6,844 nt of DNA from Deltaproteobacteria bacterium. Lineage in GTDB: Bacteria > Desulfobacterota > Binatia > UBA9968. Shown piece after piece: positions 1 through 5,732 of the stretch. The stretch's first letter is position 1, and each line of letters opens with the position of its first letter. The position numbers and the translations under genes were made by a program. Location: positions 1-6,844 of the forward strand of contig JAHFAP010000171.1 in assembly GCA_023250495.1 (NCBI GenBank). The letters run 5' to 3'. The notes under the pieces are model-generated. The model made no database searches and was not told the origin of the DNA. It saw nothing but the letters and a program-made list of their open reading frames with translations.

Positions 1-785
1 ACATGGCCATCGTCAGCGAGAATTATGCCCTCATGGGCAGATTTTACGAGGCGGCATTTCGCCTGAGGACATCCGCAAGGGCCAGACCCGAAAGCGCCGT
101 CGTCGTCGGCGACGGCTACGTCGGCATGAACATCAACCCGCGCCGGGCCGGCAGGCAGGCGGGCTTCGACCACTTCGGCTTCGAGGTGGAAGATGTCGAG
201 ACGGTCTTTGCGCGGATGAAGGCGAAGTACCCGTCCATCAACGTGCTGAAAAGGCCCAGCAACAGACCGTTCGCGGGATTGAGCACGCATGATCCCGCGG
301 GAAATGTCTTCGACCTGTCGCAGAGAGGAATGGAAAATAGACGAGACGTGTACGAAGACGGGGACTGGAAACAGGAGCGCACCATCAGCCATTTCGGTCT
401 AAGGACGGTAATCCCGGAGACCGTCGCTCAGTTTTACGTGGATGTCTTCGAGCTGCGCGCGCTGGAAAGGCCGGCGGGCGATGCCAATTTTTACCTATCG
501 GACGGCAGGGTAACTCTCATGGTCATGCCGTGGAACATCAACGACTATCTGGGATCGGGCATCGAGCGGCCCGCGCTGGATCATATCGGCTTCAAGGTTG
601 AAAGCGTCGAGGCATTCAAGAAGGACCTCCAGGCATTAGTGGAGCGGAATCCGTCGCTTTCTCCCAGCCCCGTCGGGTCCGGGCCCGAAGGCGAAGCCAG
701 GCTCAAACTGTTTTCAAAGTGTCCCTTTGGAAAGCATCAGCTCGCCGATCCCGATGGAGTGTTGATCGATATCTCGGACGCGTAG
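1..785 (+). CDS. Two-domain VOC family protein (glyoxalase/extradiol dioxygenase fold), 5' end outside window
   Basis: The reading frame is open at the left edge. The first ATG (3-5) is probably an internal Met: the partial codon before it ends in AC and could complete a His, and VOC domains normally open with a metal-ligand His in an H-x-A-I-V context. Numbering from that Met, module 1 covers about residues 1-107 (FDHFGF, H57; GNVFDLS, D104) and module 2 about 127-258 (ISHFGLR, H130; LDHIGFKVE, H194; GVLIDIS, D256). The beta-alpha-beta-beta-beta arrangement occurs twice, as in extradiol dioxygenases and glyoxalase-like proteins. The last metal-ligand position is Asp where extradiol dioxygenases usually have Glu, so ring-cleavage activity should not be assumed. 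The substrate is unknown. A small membrane-protein gene and an alpha/beta hydrolase follow on the same strand. A VOC dioxygenase beside a hydrolase would suit meta-cleavage of aromatics, but that is inference. Fold assignment is strong; function is weak. Confidence 0.85.
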   Translation, partial: MAIVSENYALMGRFYEAAFRLRTSARARPESAVVVGDGYVGMNINPRRAGRQAGFDHFGFEVEDVETVFARMKAKYPSINVLKRPSNRPFAGLSTHDPAGNVFDLSQRGMENRRDVYEDGDWKQERTISHFGLRTVIPETVAQFYVDVFELRALERPAGDANFYLSDGRVTLMVMPWNINDYLGSGIERPALDHIGFKVESVEAFKKDLQALVERNPSLSPSPVGSGPEGEARLKLFSKCPFGKHQLADPDGVLIDISDA

Positions 786-857
786 CTTTGTCTGCGAGGA
801 TGGACATCTCCTCTGGATTGAGGTACGAAGATGTAATGAAACTCGCAGGAGGAGCAA

Positions 858-1037
858 ATGGACATTGCAACTCTGATATGGGCCAATACCCTCGTCATCA
901 TGGCCGCAGTGATTGTCGGGTTGATCGTAGGGTTATACGAAGGCAGAAAGATTGCCGAGGCCCTAGCTCGCGTCTCCGAGACGGCATCTCGCAATGAACC
1001 CTTAACTCTGGCTGTCCTTGATCGGCTTACCCCGTAG
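858..1037 (+). CDS. Small single-pass membrane protein, 59 aa, unknown function
   Basis: This short frame starts at ATG 858 behind a very strong Shine-Dalgarno sequence (AGGAGGAG, 847-854, 3 nt before the ATG) and ends with TAG at 1035-1037. Residues 6-27 form an uninterrupted hydrophobic segment (LIWANTLVIMAAVIVGLIVG) followed by an amphipathic, charged tail (YEGRKIAEALARVSE), so it looks like a single transmembrane helix with a short cytoplasmic or periplasmic tail of about 30 residues. The 72-bp gap to the VOC gene and same orientation suggest co-transcription with it, and a possible terminator begins at its stop codon. I do not recognise a family. Overlapping longer frames on both strands have no comparable start signal and read as shadows. 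Small holin-like or accessory membrane proteins look similar, but no function can be assigned. Confidence 0.7.
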   Translation: MDIATLIWANTLVIMAAVIVGLIVGLYEGRKIAEALARVSETASRNEPLTLAVLDRLTP

Positions 1038-1074
1038 CCCAGCGGGAGGGCTTCGGGCTAACCTAAATTTTTTT
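1035..1074 (+). terminator. Possible rho-independent terminator
   Basis: A TAGCCC arm (1035-1040) overlaps the stop codon of the small membrane-protein gene and can pair with GGGCTA (1055-1060). A run of seven T follows at 1068-1074. The T-run is 7 nt from the stem and the loop is 14 nt, so it is not a textbook terminator. Its position between two same-strand genes supports a transcriptional break before the hydrolase. Confidence 0.4.
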
Positions 1075-1105
1075 CCAACATCCTGCAATCTTTGTAAGAC
1101 GTGTC

Positions 1106-1924
1106 ATGTTGGCTGAGAGATTCGTTCAAGTCGATGGACTCAAGACCCGCTACCTCGAAGAGGGAACGGGGCGCGAGGTCATTCTGCTCCACGGAGCCTC
1201 CTTGGGATCCTCCGCTGATGTCTGGGAGCGCAATCTCGCTCCGCTGGCGAGCCATAGCCTGAGAGCCATCGCCTTCGACCAGCCGGGATTCGGCCTGACC
1301 GACAACCCGAAGGACTATTCCGTCGCCTACCGCCGCCGCTTCATCATACAGTTTATGGACGCGATGGGAATCAAGAAGGCCAGCCTTGTGGGCCACTCCC
1401 AGGCAGGAGCGATGGCAGTGGGCCTCGCCTTCGATCACACCGATCGGATCTCCAAGGTCGTCGCGCTCGCAACCGGCAGCCTGCTGCCGCCTTTGCCCGC
1501 AGCCGGGAAGCAGGGGCCGGGCGAAGGAGAAGAAGGAGGGAGCTCAGAGCCGACCGTCGAGAATACCCGAGCGCTGCTGGAGCACAATCTTTTCAACCAC
1601 TCGCTGATCACTCCCGAAGCTTTGGAGAAGCGCCACCGCATGAGCGTCGGCAAGAACTTTCAGGCCTTTCAAGAGAGGAGCAAGGCGCCGAGAGGCGGCG
1701 GCAAAGAGACGGTTCCCGTGTGGGAGCGGCTGCCTCAGCTCCCTGTCCCTCTGCTCATGATCTATGGTAAGCAGGACCGGGGTTCGGCCGCCGCCAGAGC
1801 CGCCTTGCTCAAAGAACGCTTCCCCGCTCTTAACATGCATCTGCTCGACCGCTGCAAGCATCTGGCGCAGTGGGACGCCGCTGCCGAGTTCGAGAAGCTC
1901 AGCGCCGACTTTTTTTCCTCTTAG
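1106..1924 (+). CDS. Alpha/beta hydrolase, MhpC/meta-cleavage hydrolase-like
   Basis: A 272-residue alpha/beta-hydrolase-fold enzyme, complete and of usual length. Visible landmarks in order: oxyanion-hole motif LLHGAS (27-32), strand and turn FDQPGFG (57-63), nucleophile elbow GHSQAG with Ser98, cap region about 124-205, acid YGKQDRG with Asp224, and base CKHLAQWD with His252. Ser98, Asp224 and His252 form a full catalytic triad. The layout matches MhpC/BphD-type C-C bond hydrolases and related esterases; the real substrate (ester, lactone, meta-cleavage product) cannot be read from the sequence. The cap contains a Gly/Glu/Ser-rich stretch (about 134-149) that looks like a flexible insertion. 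The ATG at 1106 has no clear Shine-Dalgarno sequence, but it lies just before the conserved N-terminal strand, so the start fits. The gene is convergent with the hydratase gene, 21 bp apart, with no convincing terminator between them. Confidence 0.9.
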   Translation: MLAERFVQVDGLKTRYLEEGTGREVILLHGASLGSSADVWERNLAPLASHSLRAIAFDQPGFGLTDNPKDYSVAYRRRFIIQFMDAMGIKKASLVGHSQAGAMAVGLAFDHTDRISKVVALATGSLLPPLPAAGKQGPGEGEEGGSSEPTVENTRALLEHNLFNHSLITPEALEKRHRMSVGKNFQAFQERSKAPRGGGKETVPVWERLPQLPVPLLMIYGKQDRGSAAARAALLKERFPALNMHLLDRCKHLAQWDAAAEFEKLSADFFSS

Positions 1925-1945
1925 AATCGCGCTCCCTGACAATTC

Positions 1946-2764
1946 TCACGCCGCGAACTTCGCCGTCGCGGTCATGGCAAGCCTGCCGTCACCATCCAGC
2001 GCCCAGAGCGCGGCCTCGCGCCCGTCGGCCGCCGGGTTCCCGGCTATCGTGAAGCTGCCGGTATCGTAAATCTGGCGAAAGCTTTTGAAATCGAACGAGG
2101 CCAGCCGGCGCGCCGGCAGCTCCTTGCGGCACATCTCGATCATCAGCTGTGAGATGAGCGAGCTCTGCACCACCAAACCCGGCAGCTTTTCCACCTTGGT
2201 GACGTAGTCGCGGTCGTAGTGGATCCGGTGGCTGTTGAACCGGATCGCCGAGAAGCGGAAGAGCAAAGGCGGATTGGGCTCGAACACCTGTCGCCAGGCC
2301 GCCTGAGCGGGAGCCGGGGGCGGAGTCGAGGACGCGGCCTCGGCCCTCTTCTCGCTGACCATGACCATATCGCGCTCTTCCACGACGCCGAGGCCGCGGC
2401 TGCTCGAAATGCTGTGCCGCTCGACGACGGTCGCCATGGCTCCGTTCGGCCCGTCGTCGATTCGAATATCGGCTATCTCGGTGACCCGCGTGATCTCGTC
2501 GCCGATCCGGCGGCGCGGCAAAGGAATGGGCGGCACGATGCCGCCGCCGGAGGCCTGACCGTCCAGGCGCATTTGAGAAGGCCGGTGTGACGCCGGGAAA
2601 AACGCGCCGTACCATCCGGGCGGAATCGGCGCGCCCTTGTCCATCGGCGGATTTTCCTGTCCCAACGCGGCGGCGAATTTCAACATCGCCGAGGCCGTAA
2701 CCACGTCCGTGGCCGTCTCCTTTTTGCCGATATAGCTTTTAAAACTCTCCAATGACTCAGCCAT
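1946..2764 (-). CDS. MaoC/HTD2-type double-hotdog acyl-thioester hydratase (FAS1-like dehydratase)
   Basis: A 272-residue protein with two hotdog modules, as in mesaconyl-C4-CoA hydratase and HTD2-like 3-hydroxyacyl-thioester dehydratases. The N-terminal FAS1-like dehydratase module spans about 1-140 (GAPIPPGWYGAFFP, then PPIPLPRRR and a strand ending VVEERDMVMV). A Pro/Ala-rich linker follows at 142-156. The C-terminal MaoC module begins near 160 and has the signature FSAIRFNSHRIHYDRDY (171-187) and PGLVVQSSL (195-203). N177 and H182 take the places of the Asp-x4-His pair of R-specific enoyl-CoA hydratase 2; Asn here is usual for this subfamily as I recall it. The expected reaction is reversible hydration of an enoyl-CoA, substrate unknown, in the cytoplasm. 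The ATG at 2762-2764 is supported by GGAGG 8 nt upstream. It lies 104 bp downstream of msrB on the same strand; a shared transcript is possible but not shown. Confidence 0.85.
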   Translation of the reverse strand: MAESLESFKSYIGKKETATDVVTASAMLKFAAALGQENPPMDKGAPIPPGWYGAFFPASHRPSQMRLDGQASGGGIVPPIPLPRRRIGDEITRVTEIADIRIDDGPNGAMATVVERHSISSSRGLGVVEERDMVMVSEKRAEAASSTPPPAPAQAAWRQVFEPNPPLLFRFSAIRFNSHRIHYDRDYVTKVEKLPGLVVQSSLISQLMIEMCRKELPARRLASFDFKSFRQIYDTGSFTIAGNPAADGREAALWALDGDGRLAMTATAKFAA

Positions 2765-2868
2765 GGCAGCAACCTCCGTTCAGCAGTCTATGTCGCCGAG
2801 CCTAGTCCGCCACGGTTCGCCGTGTCAAGCCGATCCCGTTTTCCTCTCCCACGGCGACGACGAGTCAA

Positions 2869-3432
2869 TCACGCTTTGCCGGTCTTAGGGATGAACTTCA
2901 GCGCGACGCCGTTGTTGCACCAGCGTTGGCGCGTCGGCGGCGGGCCGTCGTCGAAGACGTGGCCATGGTGGCCGCCGCAGCGGATGCAGTGGTATTCGGT
3001 GCGCGGCAGAACCAATTTGTAATCCGTGCTGGTTCCGAATGCGCCGGGAATTGTGGTGAAAAAACTCGGCCAGCCCGTGCCGCTCTCATATTTCATTGCA
3101 GAGGTAAAAAGCGGCAGGTTGCAGCCGGCGCAGACGAAAACACCCGGACGCTTTTCACTGTTCAAAATACTCGTGCCCGGATACTCGGTGCCCTCCTCGC
3201 GCAGGATCTCGAATTGCTCCGGGCTCAACCGCTTGCGCCATTCGTCTTTCGAGAGCTTCAGCGGCTCAGAAGGCAGAGGAACCTTTACGCCTTCGGCGAG
3301 CAGCGCCTTCCAGTTTTTCTGTAGCTCTTGGATGTCTTTCATCGACGCCGCCTGCGCGGCATATGCAAAATCCTTGAATGCAGCCCAAACCCCTGCCGCA
3401 AGCAAACCCTGTAATAATTCACGTCGGGTCAT
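2869..3432 (-). CDS. msrB: Peptide-methionine (R)-S-oxide reductase, Tat-exported MsrB
   Basis: A 187-residue MsrB that reduces the R epimer of methionine sulfoxide in proteins. The N-terminus is a twin-arginine signal (TRRELLQ, then a hydrophobic stretch to about residue 18 and an AYAAQAA-type cleavage region near 24-29), so it should be exported folded to the periplasm. The SelR domain starts about 62: GTEYPGTSILNSEKRPGVF (81-99), zinc-binding C101-x2-C104 and C149-x2-C152, SGTGWPSF (117-124), HGHVFDDGPPP (156-166) and RWCNNGVALKF (170-180) with catalytic C172. These five are the only cysteines, so the usual resolving Cys (the SGC position, here SGT) is missing. It is therefore a one-Cys type that must be regenerated by direct attack of a reductant. 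No strong Shine-Dalgarno sequence precedes the ATG, but the signal peptide starts exactly there, which supports the start. Confidence 0.93.
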   Translation of the reverse strand: MTRRELLQGLLAAGVWAAFKDFAYAAQAASMKDIQELQKNWKALLAEGVKVPLPSEPLKLSKDEWRKRLSPEQFEILREEGTEYPGTSILNSEKRPGVFVCAGCNLPLFTSAMKYESGTGWPSFFTTIPGAFGTSTDYKLVLPRTEYHCIRCGGHHGHVFDDGPPPTRQRWCNNGVALKFIPKTGKA

Positions 3433-3542
3433 AGGGATAGAGCTAGTTTACTTGTGGATGGAGGTCAACAGGGAAAAGAAGGGAACTGACCAATCAAAGA
3501 GAATAAATCTAATGCCAAACCTTATACTCAAATGGCTCGCCC

Positions 3543-4541
3543 TCAGTCTCGTGTTTCAATTACTGGCGGCGGATTAGACGCTGGGCTCTGGTTTGTATTC
3601 TCTTTTTCGAATTGGATTCGACGCGCAGCTTTCTTGAAAATATGCCGGTACAATCTCGCATAAAAGAAATGGAACTCATCGTGGAGAGCGTCTATATATC
3701 TATTGAGCGTCTTAGGATCTTTGCGAAACTTCACGTTTTTTGTTTTTAAGTGCCACATTGTATCAGGATTGCCACCGTTGTGAATAATACAATGTCTCGT
3801 CTGAAATATTTTCCAGAGAAGCTCTTCCTTTTTGGTATTCTCGAATATTTCGAACTCCAGCGCCTCTCGAAATAACTTCTTACCATTATCAAAAATCTTA
3901 AACGCCTGTCCTTCACGGTCTAAGAAGATGTCGCCGGCTTTTCCTAGGGGATCGTATTCATATCTAGCCATTTCTTTAACGGGAGTGGATAGTGTACTCA
4001 CATATCGCTGCGCATACAGCGGGATGTTGTTCAAGCTCCAACAGAAGCAGTCTTTCACGTAGCATTCATAGGCAGTGCACATTGCTACGAGAGCGTGGTC
4101 TAGAATTGAAACGCTTCTTGAATCTCGCGTGACCTCATCAAGAATTGTGATTATGTGCACGGATTCCCAGAGCACCTTAAATATGCGGGACTGGTCGCGG
4201 TGTATGCCCTTCGGAGGATTATTAAGTATGCGCTGATACATTTTGTACGCTAGCCTGAAAGATTTTGAGCCTCTTTCATAGTAAAACGATTGTTTCAGTT
4301 CGGGCCTAGCTTTTAGAAGCGGGGCAATTAAGTGCAATTCCCTTAACAAAATCCGCTTGTAATCTTTTACTGTCCGGCTAACCTTATCGGTTACCCACAA
4401 GCGTCGTAATTCTCGGCCTCGCTCAAGATATCGATGACTCAGCTCAAATAGTTCATCAAAATTCTTCTGCGGGCTCACAGCGCGTTTTGCCCGAGCGCTA
4501 TTCGGGATTTCGTTTTTAGTACGGACTACCGGGTCAGGCAT
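3543..4541 (-). CDS. HEPN-like protein with R-x4-H motif, function unknown
   Basis: A 332-residue, mostly helical, basic protein; I do not recognise a named family with certainty. The key feature is QTRHCIIHNGG (247-257): R249-x4-H254 followed by Asn matches the R-x4-6-H active-site motif of HEPN RNase domains, and the following NGG is typical of abortive-infection-like and RiboL-PSP-type HEPN proteins. The helix ALVAMCTAYECYVKDCF (150-166), with E159 in its middle, resembles the first HEPN core helix that packs against the motif helix. The N-terminal half (25-145) is charged and helical with no recognised domain; the C-terminus (310-332) is polar and probably disordered. The start ATG (4539-4541) has GAAGG about 10 nt upstream. 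The gene is clearly more AT-rich than the genes to its left, with many AAA, ATT and TTT codons, suggesting horizontal acquisition. HEPN proteins of this kind act as RNA-cutting toxins or defence effectors; that role here is inference. Confidence 0.6.
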   Translation of the reverse strand: MPDPVVRTKNEIPNSARAKRAVSPQKNFDELFELSHRYLERGRELRRLWVTDKVSRTVKDYKRILLRELHLIAPLLKARPELKQSFYYERGSKSFRLAYKMYQRILNNPPKGIHRDQSRIFKVLWESVHIITILDEVTRDSRSVSILDHALVAMCTAYECYVKDCFCWSLNNIPLYAQRYVSTLSTPVKEMARYEYDPLGKAGDIFLDREGQAFKIFDNGKKLFREALEFEIFENTKKEELLWKIFQTRHCIIHNGGNPDTMWHLKTKNVKFRKDPKTLNRYIDALHDEFHFFYARLYRHIFKKAARRIQFEKENTNQSPASNPPPVIETRD

Positions 4542-4623
4542 GCCTAATTGACCTTCTCATCGTATTCCCAAAACCCAAAAGCCTAGCTGAAGAAATCGAT
4601 TCCGGGCGATGATGCAGAATCAG

Positions 4624-4675
4624 AGATGTGACCGGATCGGGTGACCCAGCCGAAGTTAGTTGCGCGTAAAATAGG
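4624..4675 (+). repeat. 52-bp direct repeat, copy A
   Basis: Identical over 52 bp, same orientation, to 5561-5612. Weaker similarity continues to the left for roughly 30 bp (shared TCCGGGC and ATGATG blocks, with substitutions and a 1-bp indel) but not to the right. It lies in the 275-bp gene-free stretch between the HEPN-like gene and the two-gene operon. Inside it, GTGACC occurs twice, 13 bp apart, which looks like paired protein-binding half-sites. Confidence 0.9.
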
Positions 4676-4720
4676 CCAAATTTACAGGAAAGGCAACAGG
4701 CAATAAACGGCAAAGGAAAC

Positions 4721-4747
4721 CGTGATCGTGCTCGTGGTCGGGCACGA
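4721..4747 (+). repeat. Short degenerate CGTGNT hexamer repeat with inverted arms
   Basis: Three consecutive hexamers read CGTGAT, CGTGCT, CGTGGT, followed by two decayed units. TCGTGC (4726-4731) is also inverted as GCACGA (4742-4747), so the stretch can form a 6-bp hairpin. The remainder of the gene-free stretch 4542-4816 shows no coding frame or RNA gene that I can support. Confidence 0.4.
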
Positions 4748-4787
4748 AATCCGAGCCGAAATGTGAGCCAGGCAATTGAGGGAAGAA

Positions 4788-4814
4788 AAGGTGTCGGGAA
4801 CCTTAACCGGTTAA
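4788..4814 (-). terminator. Palindrome and weak terminator-like hairpin after the two-gene operon
   Basis: Just downstream of the last gene of the operon lies a perfect 12-bp palindrome TTAACCGGTTAA (4803-4814). It overlaps a 5-bp stem AAGGT (4788-4792) / ACCTT (4800-4804) with a 7-nt loop, followed in the - direction by T-rich TTCTT. The stem is short, so efficient termination is uncertain; the palindrome could equally be a protein site. Confidence 0.25.
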
Positions 4815-4816
4815 CT

Positions 4817-5074
4817 TCAGGCGCTGAGCTCCATCTCTTCGATGCGAGAGCGGATGGGCTGAATCCTTTTAATCTTCACGTACACAATCGGCTGTCCTTT
4901 TTCAGCCTGCCGCTTTGCTCCTTCTTGACTCCACCGATTGAATTCTTCGTCTCCTTCAACCAACATGGCCACCAGCGCATTGTCTGGAATCCGTTCGGCG
5001 AAGTCCGGGTGCTCCCGGACATAACGGTCAAACTCAGTGACCAGCTCGGCATTCTTCTGTTCAAAAACATTCAT
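4817..5074 (-). CDS. Small DUF5647-like protein, second gene of a coupled pair
   Basis: An 85-residue acidic, helical protein beginning MNVFEQKNAELVTEF, with DNALVAML (31-38) and QPIVYVKIKR (61-70) as its conserved-looking core; it resembles DUF5647 from memory, not by a search. A longer in-frame reading to 5116 exists, but the ATG at 5072-5074 is preferred: GAGGAG lies 7 nt upstream and the ATG overlaps the stop of the preceding gene as ATGA. This 4-bp overlap implies translational coupling and roughly matched synthesis of the two proteins. The pairing of a small acidic protein with a small His-rich basic partner behind one promoter resembles toxin-antitoxin architecture, but neither protein has a proven role that I can name. 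Which member would be the toxin cannot be told from sequence. Confidence 0.75.
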   Translation of the reverse strand: MNVFEQKNAELVTEFDRYVREHPDFAERIPDNALVAMLVEGDEEFNRWSQEGAKRQAEKGQPIVYVKIKRIQPIRSRIEEMELSA

Positions 5075-5385
5075 GGAAAATCTCCTCGTAGAAAGCGTTC
5101 CTGGTAAATATCCCAATTACCGTTAATGTCCTTGTCCGCGAGGTCCAGCGAATCCGTGTAGCTTAACGGTATTTCTTCCTTATCACGATCGCCCTTGAGA
5201 TTATAGCGATCACGATGAGCAAAGTTGTGAGCGCAATCATAACGAATCACCGGTTTCCAAACTCCCTCTTCCACCTCTACTTCCAGCTGCACCATAAAGG
5301 TGACCACCTGGCCTTTGTCAGTGTTGTGATAATGCCGCTTTCGTGCGCGTCCTCCGAGATGAATGAGATATTCCTTTTCAGCCAA
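5071..5385 (-). CDS. Small DUF7718-like protein, first gene of a coupled pair (TTG start)
   Basis: A 104-residue protein with a beta-rich core (VVTFMVQLEVEVEEG, 27-41) followed by VIRYDCAHNFAHRD (46-59) and a C-terminal WDIYQERFLRG (91-101). The RYD-x2-H-x3-H-x-D cluster (D50, H53, H57, D59) could form a metal or active site. It resembles DUF7718 and, more distantly, TumE/DUF6516-type small proteins of toxin-antitoxin loci; this is recollection only. The start is TTG at 5383-5385: an in-frame TAG stands two codons upstream and no ATG occurs before residue 31, so the choice is nearly forced. A weak AGAAAG lies about 10 nt upstream. A rare start with a weak ribosome site contrasts with the strong site of the second gene, so the second protein may be made in excess. 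A promoter lies 34 nt upstream. Confidence 0.75.
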   Translation of the reverse strand: MAEKEYLIHLGGRARKRHYHNTDKGQVVTFMVQLEVEVEEGVWKPVIRYDCAHNFAHRDRYNLKGDRDKEEIPLSYTDSLDLADKDINGNWDIYQERFLRGDFP

Positions 5386-5418
5386 GAGCTATCGCTTTCT
5401 TGGTGTCGCTTTTATTCG

Positions 5419-5447
5419 ATTATACCCTGCCCCTTTCTGGGGCTCAA
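5419..5447 (-). promoter_or_regulatory. Sigma70-type promoter of the two-gene operon
   Basis: On the - strand a perfect -10 TATAAT (5419-5424) lies 17 bp from a -35 TTGAGC (5442-5447, 4 of 6 consensus bases). The -10 is 34 nt from the TTG start codon, giving an expected 5' leader of about 27 nt. Spacing and -10 quality make this the best promoter in the window. Confidence 0.7.
5429..5443. promoter_or_regulatory. Inverted repeat inside promoter spacer, candidate operator
   Basis: GCCCC (5429-5433) and GGGGC (5439-5443) form a 5-bp inverted repeat with a 5-bp centre lying between the -35 and -10 hexamers and overlapping the -35 by two bases. A related GGGGGCTCA block follows at 5451-5459. A repressor bound here would block RNA polymerase, as in autoregulated toxin-antitoxin promoters. 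The binding protein is unknown. Confidence 0.4.
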
Positions 5448-5560
5448 TCCGGGGGCTCAGGTCTGTCGATTGTTAATTTCGTAAACTTCCAACCTGTAAG
5501 CTTCTCGCAAACAGAAAACCCGGCTATGAGAACCAATCCGGGCCATGATGTGGAAACCAA

Positions 5561-5612
5561 AGATGTGACCGGATCGGGTGACCCAGCCGAAGTTAGTTGC
5601 GCGTAAAATAGG
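5561..5612 (+). repeat. 52-bp direct repeat, copy B
   Basis: Identical to 4624-4675. Left of it, a shorter CCCGG (5519-5523) / CCGGG (5538-5542) inverted pair and the partly conserved TCCGGGC block continue the similarity to copy A. The match ends abruptly at 5612, just before the non-coding tail of the IS110-type element. The two copies bracket the promoter, both small genes and the downstream palindrome, with 937 bp from start to start. Confidence 0.9.
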
Positions 5613-5732
5613 GCACCCATTAGAAGGCTGGGGTCAAGAGGCACACCCCTCCGTTGATCTTTTTCTTCTCTCTTTTCTACCTACCCGCCGGAGCTGTCAC
5701 TGATTGTACGTGCCCCTGTTTTCGTTTCGTTC

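Noticed and set aside
719..997. Longer + strand frame overlapping the small membrane-protein gene
   Set aside because: It begins inside the VOC gene, has no ribosome site, and its translation is Arg-rich shadow sequence; the frame at 858 has the strong start signal.
1880..1924. Possible terminator: stem before the T-run at 1910-1916
   Set aside because: The stem needs a 3-nt bulge and the T-run lies inside the hydrolase coding sequence before its stop codon.
2219..2590. Plus-strand frame opposite the hydratase gene
   Set aside because: A high-GC antisense shadow rich in Arg, Gly and Ala; the hydratase on the other strand has clear family motifs across the same bases.
3433..3475. TTGACC as -35 of an msrB promoter
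   Set aside because: At allowed spacings there is no acceptable -10 hexamer, and the site would lie too close to the start codon.
5444..5644. Minus-strand frame running through repeat copy B
   Set aside because: It overlaps the operon promoter, lacks a start signal, and the same frame at repeat copy A continues into unrelated residues without forming a protein.
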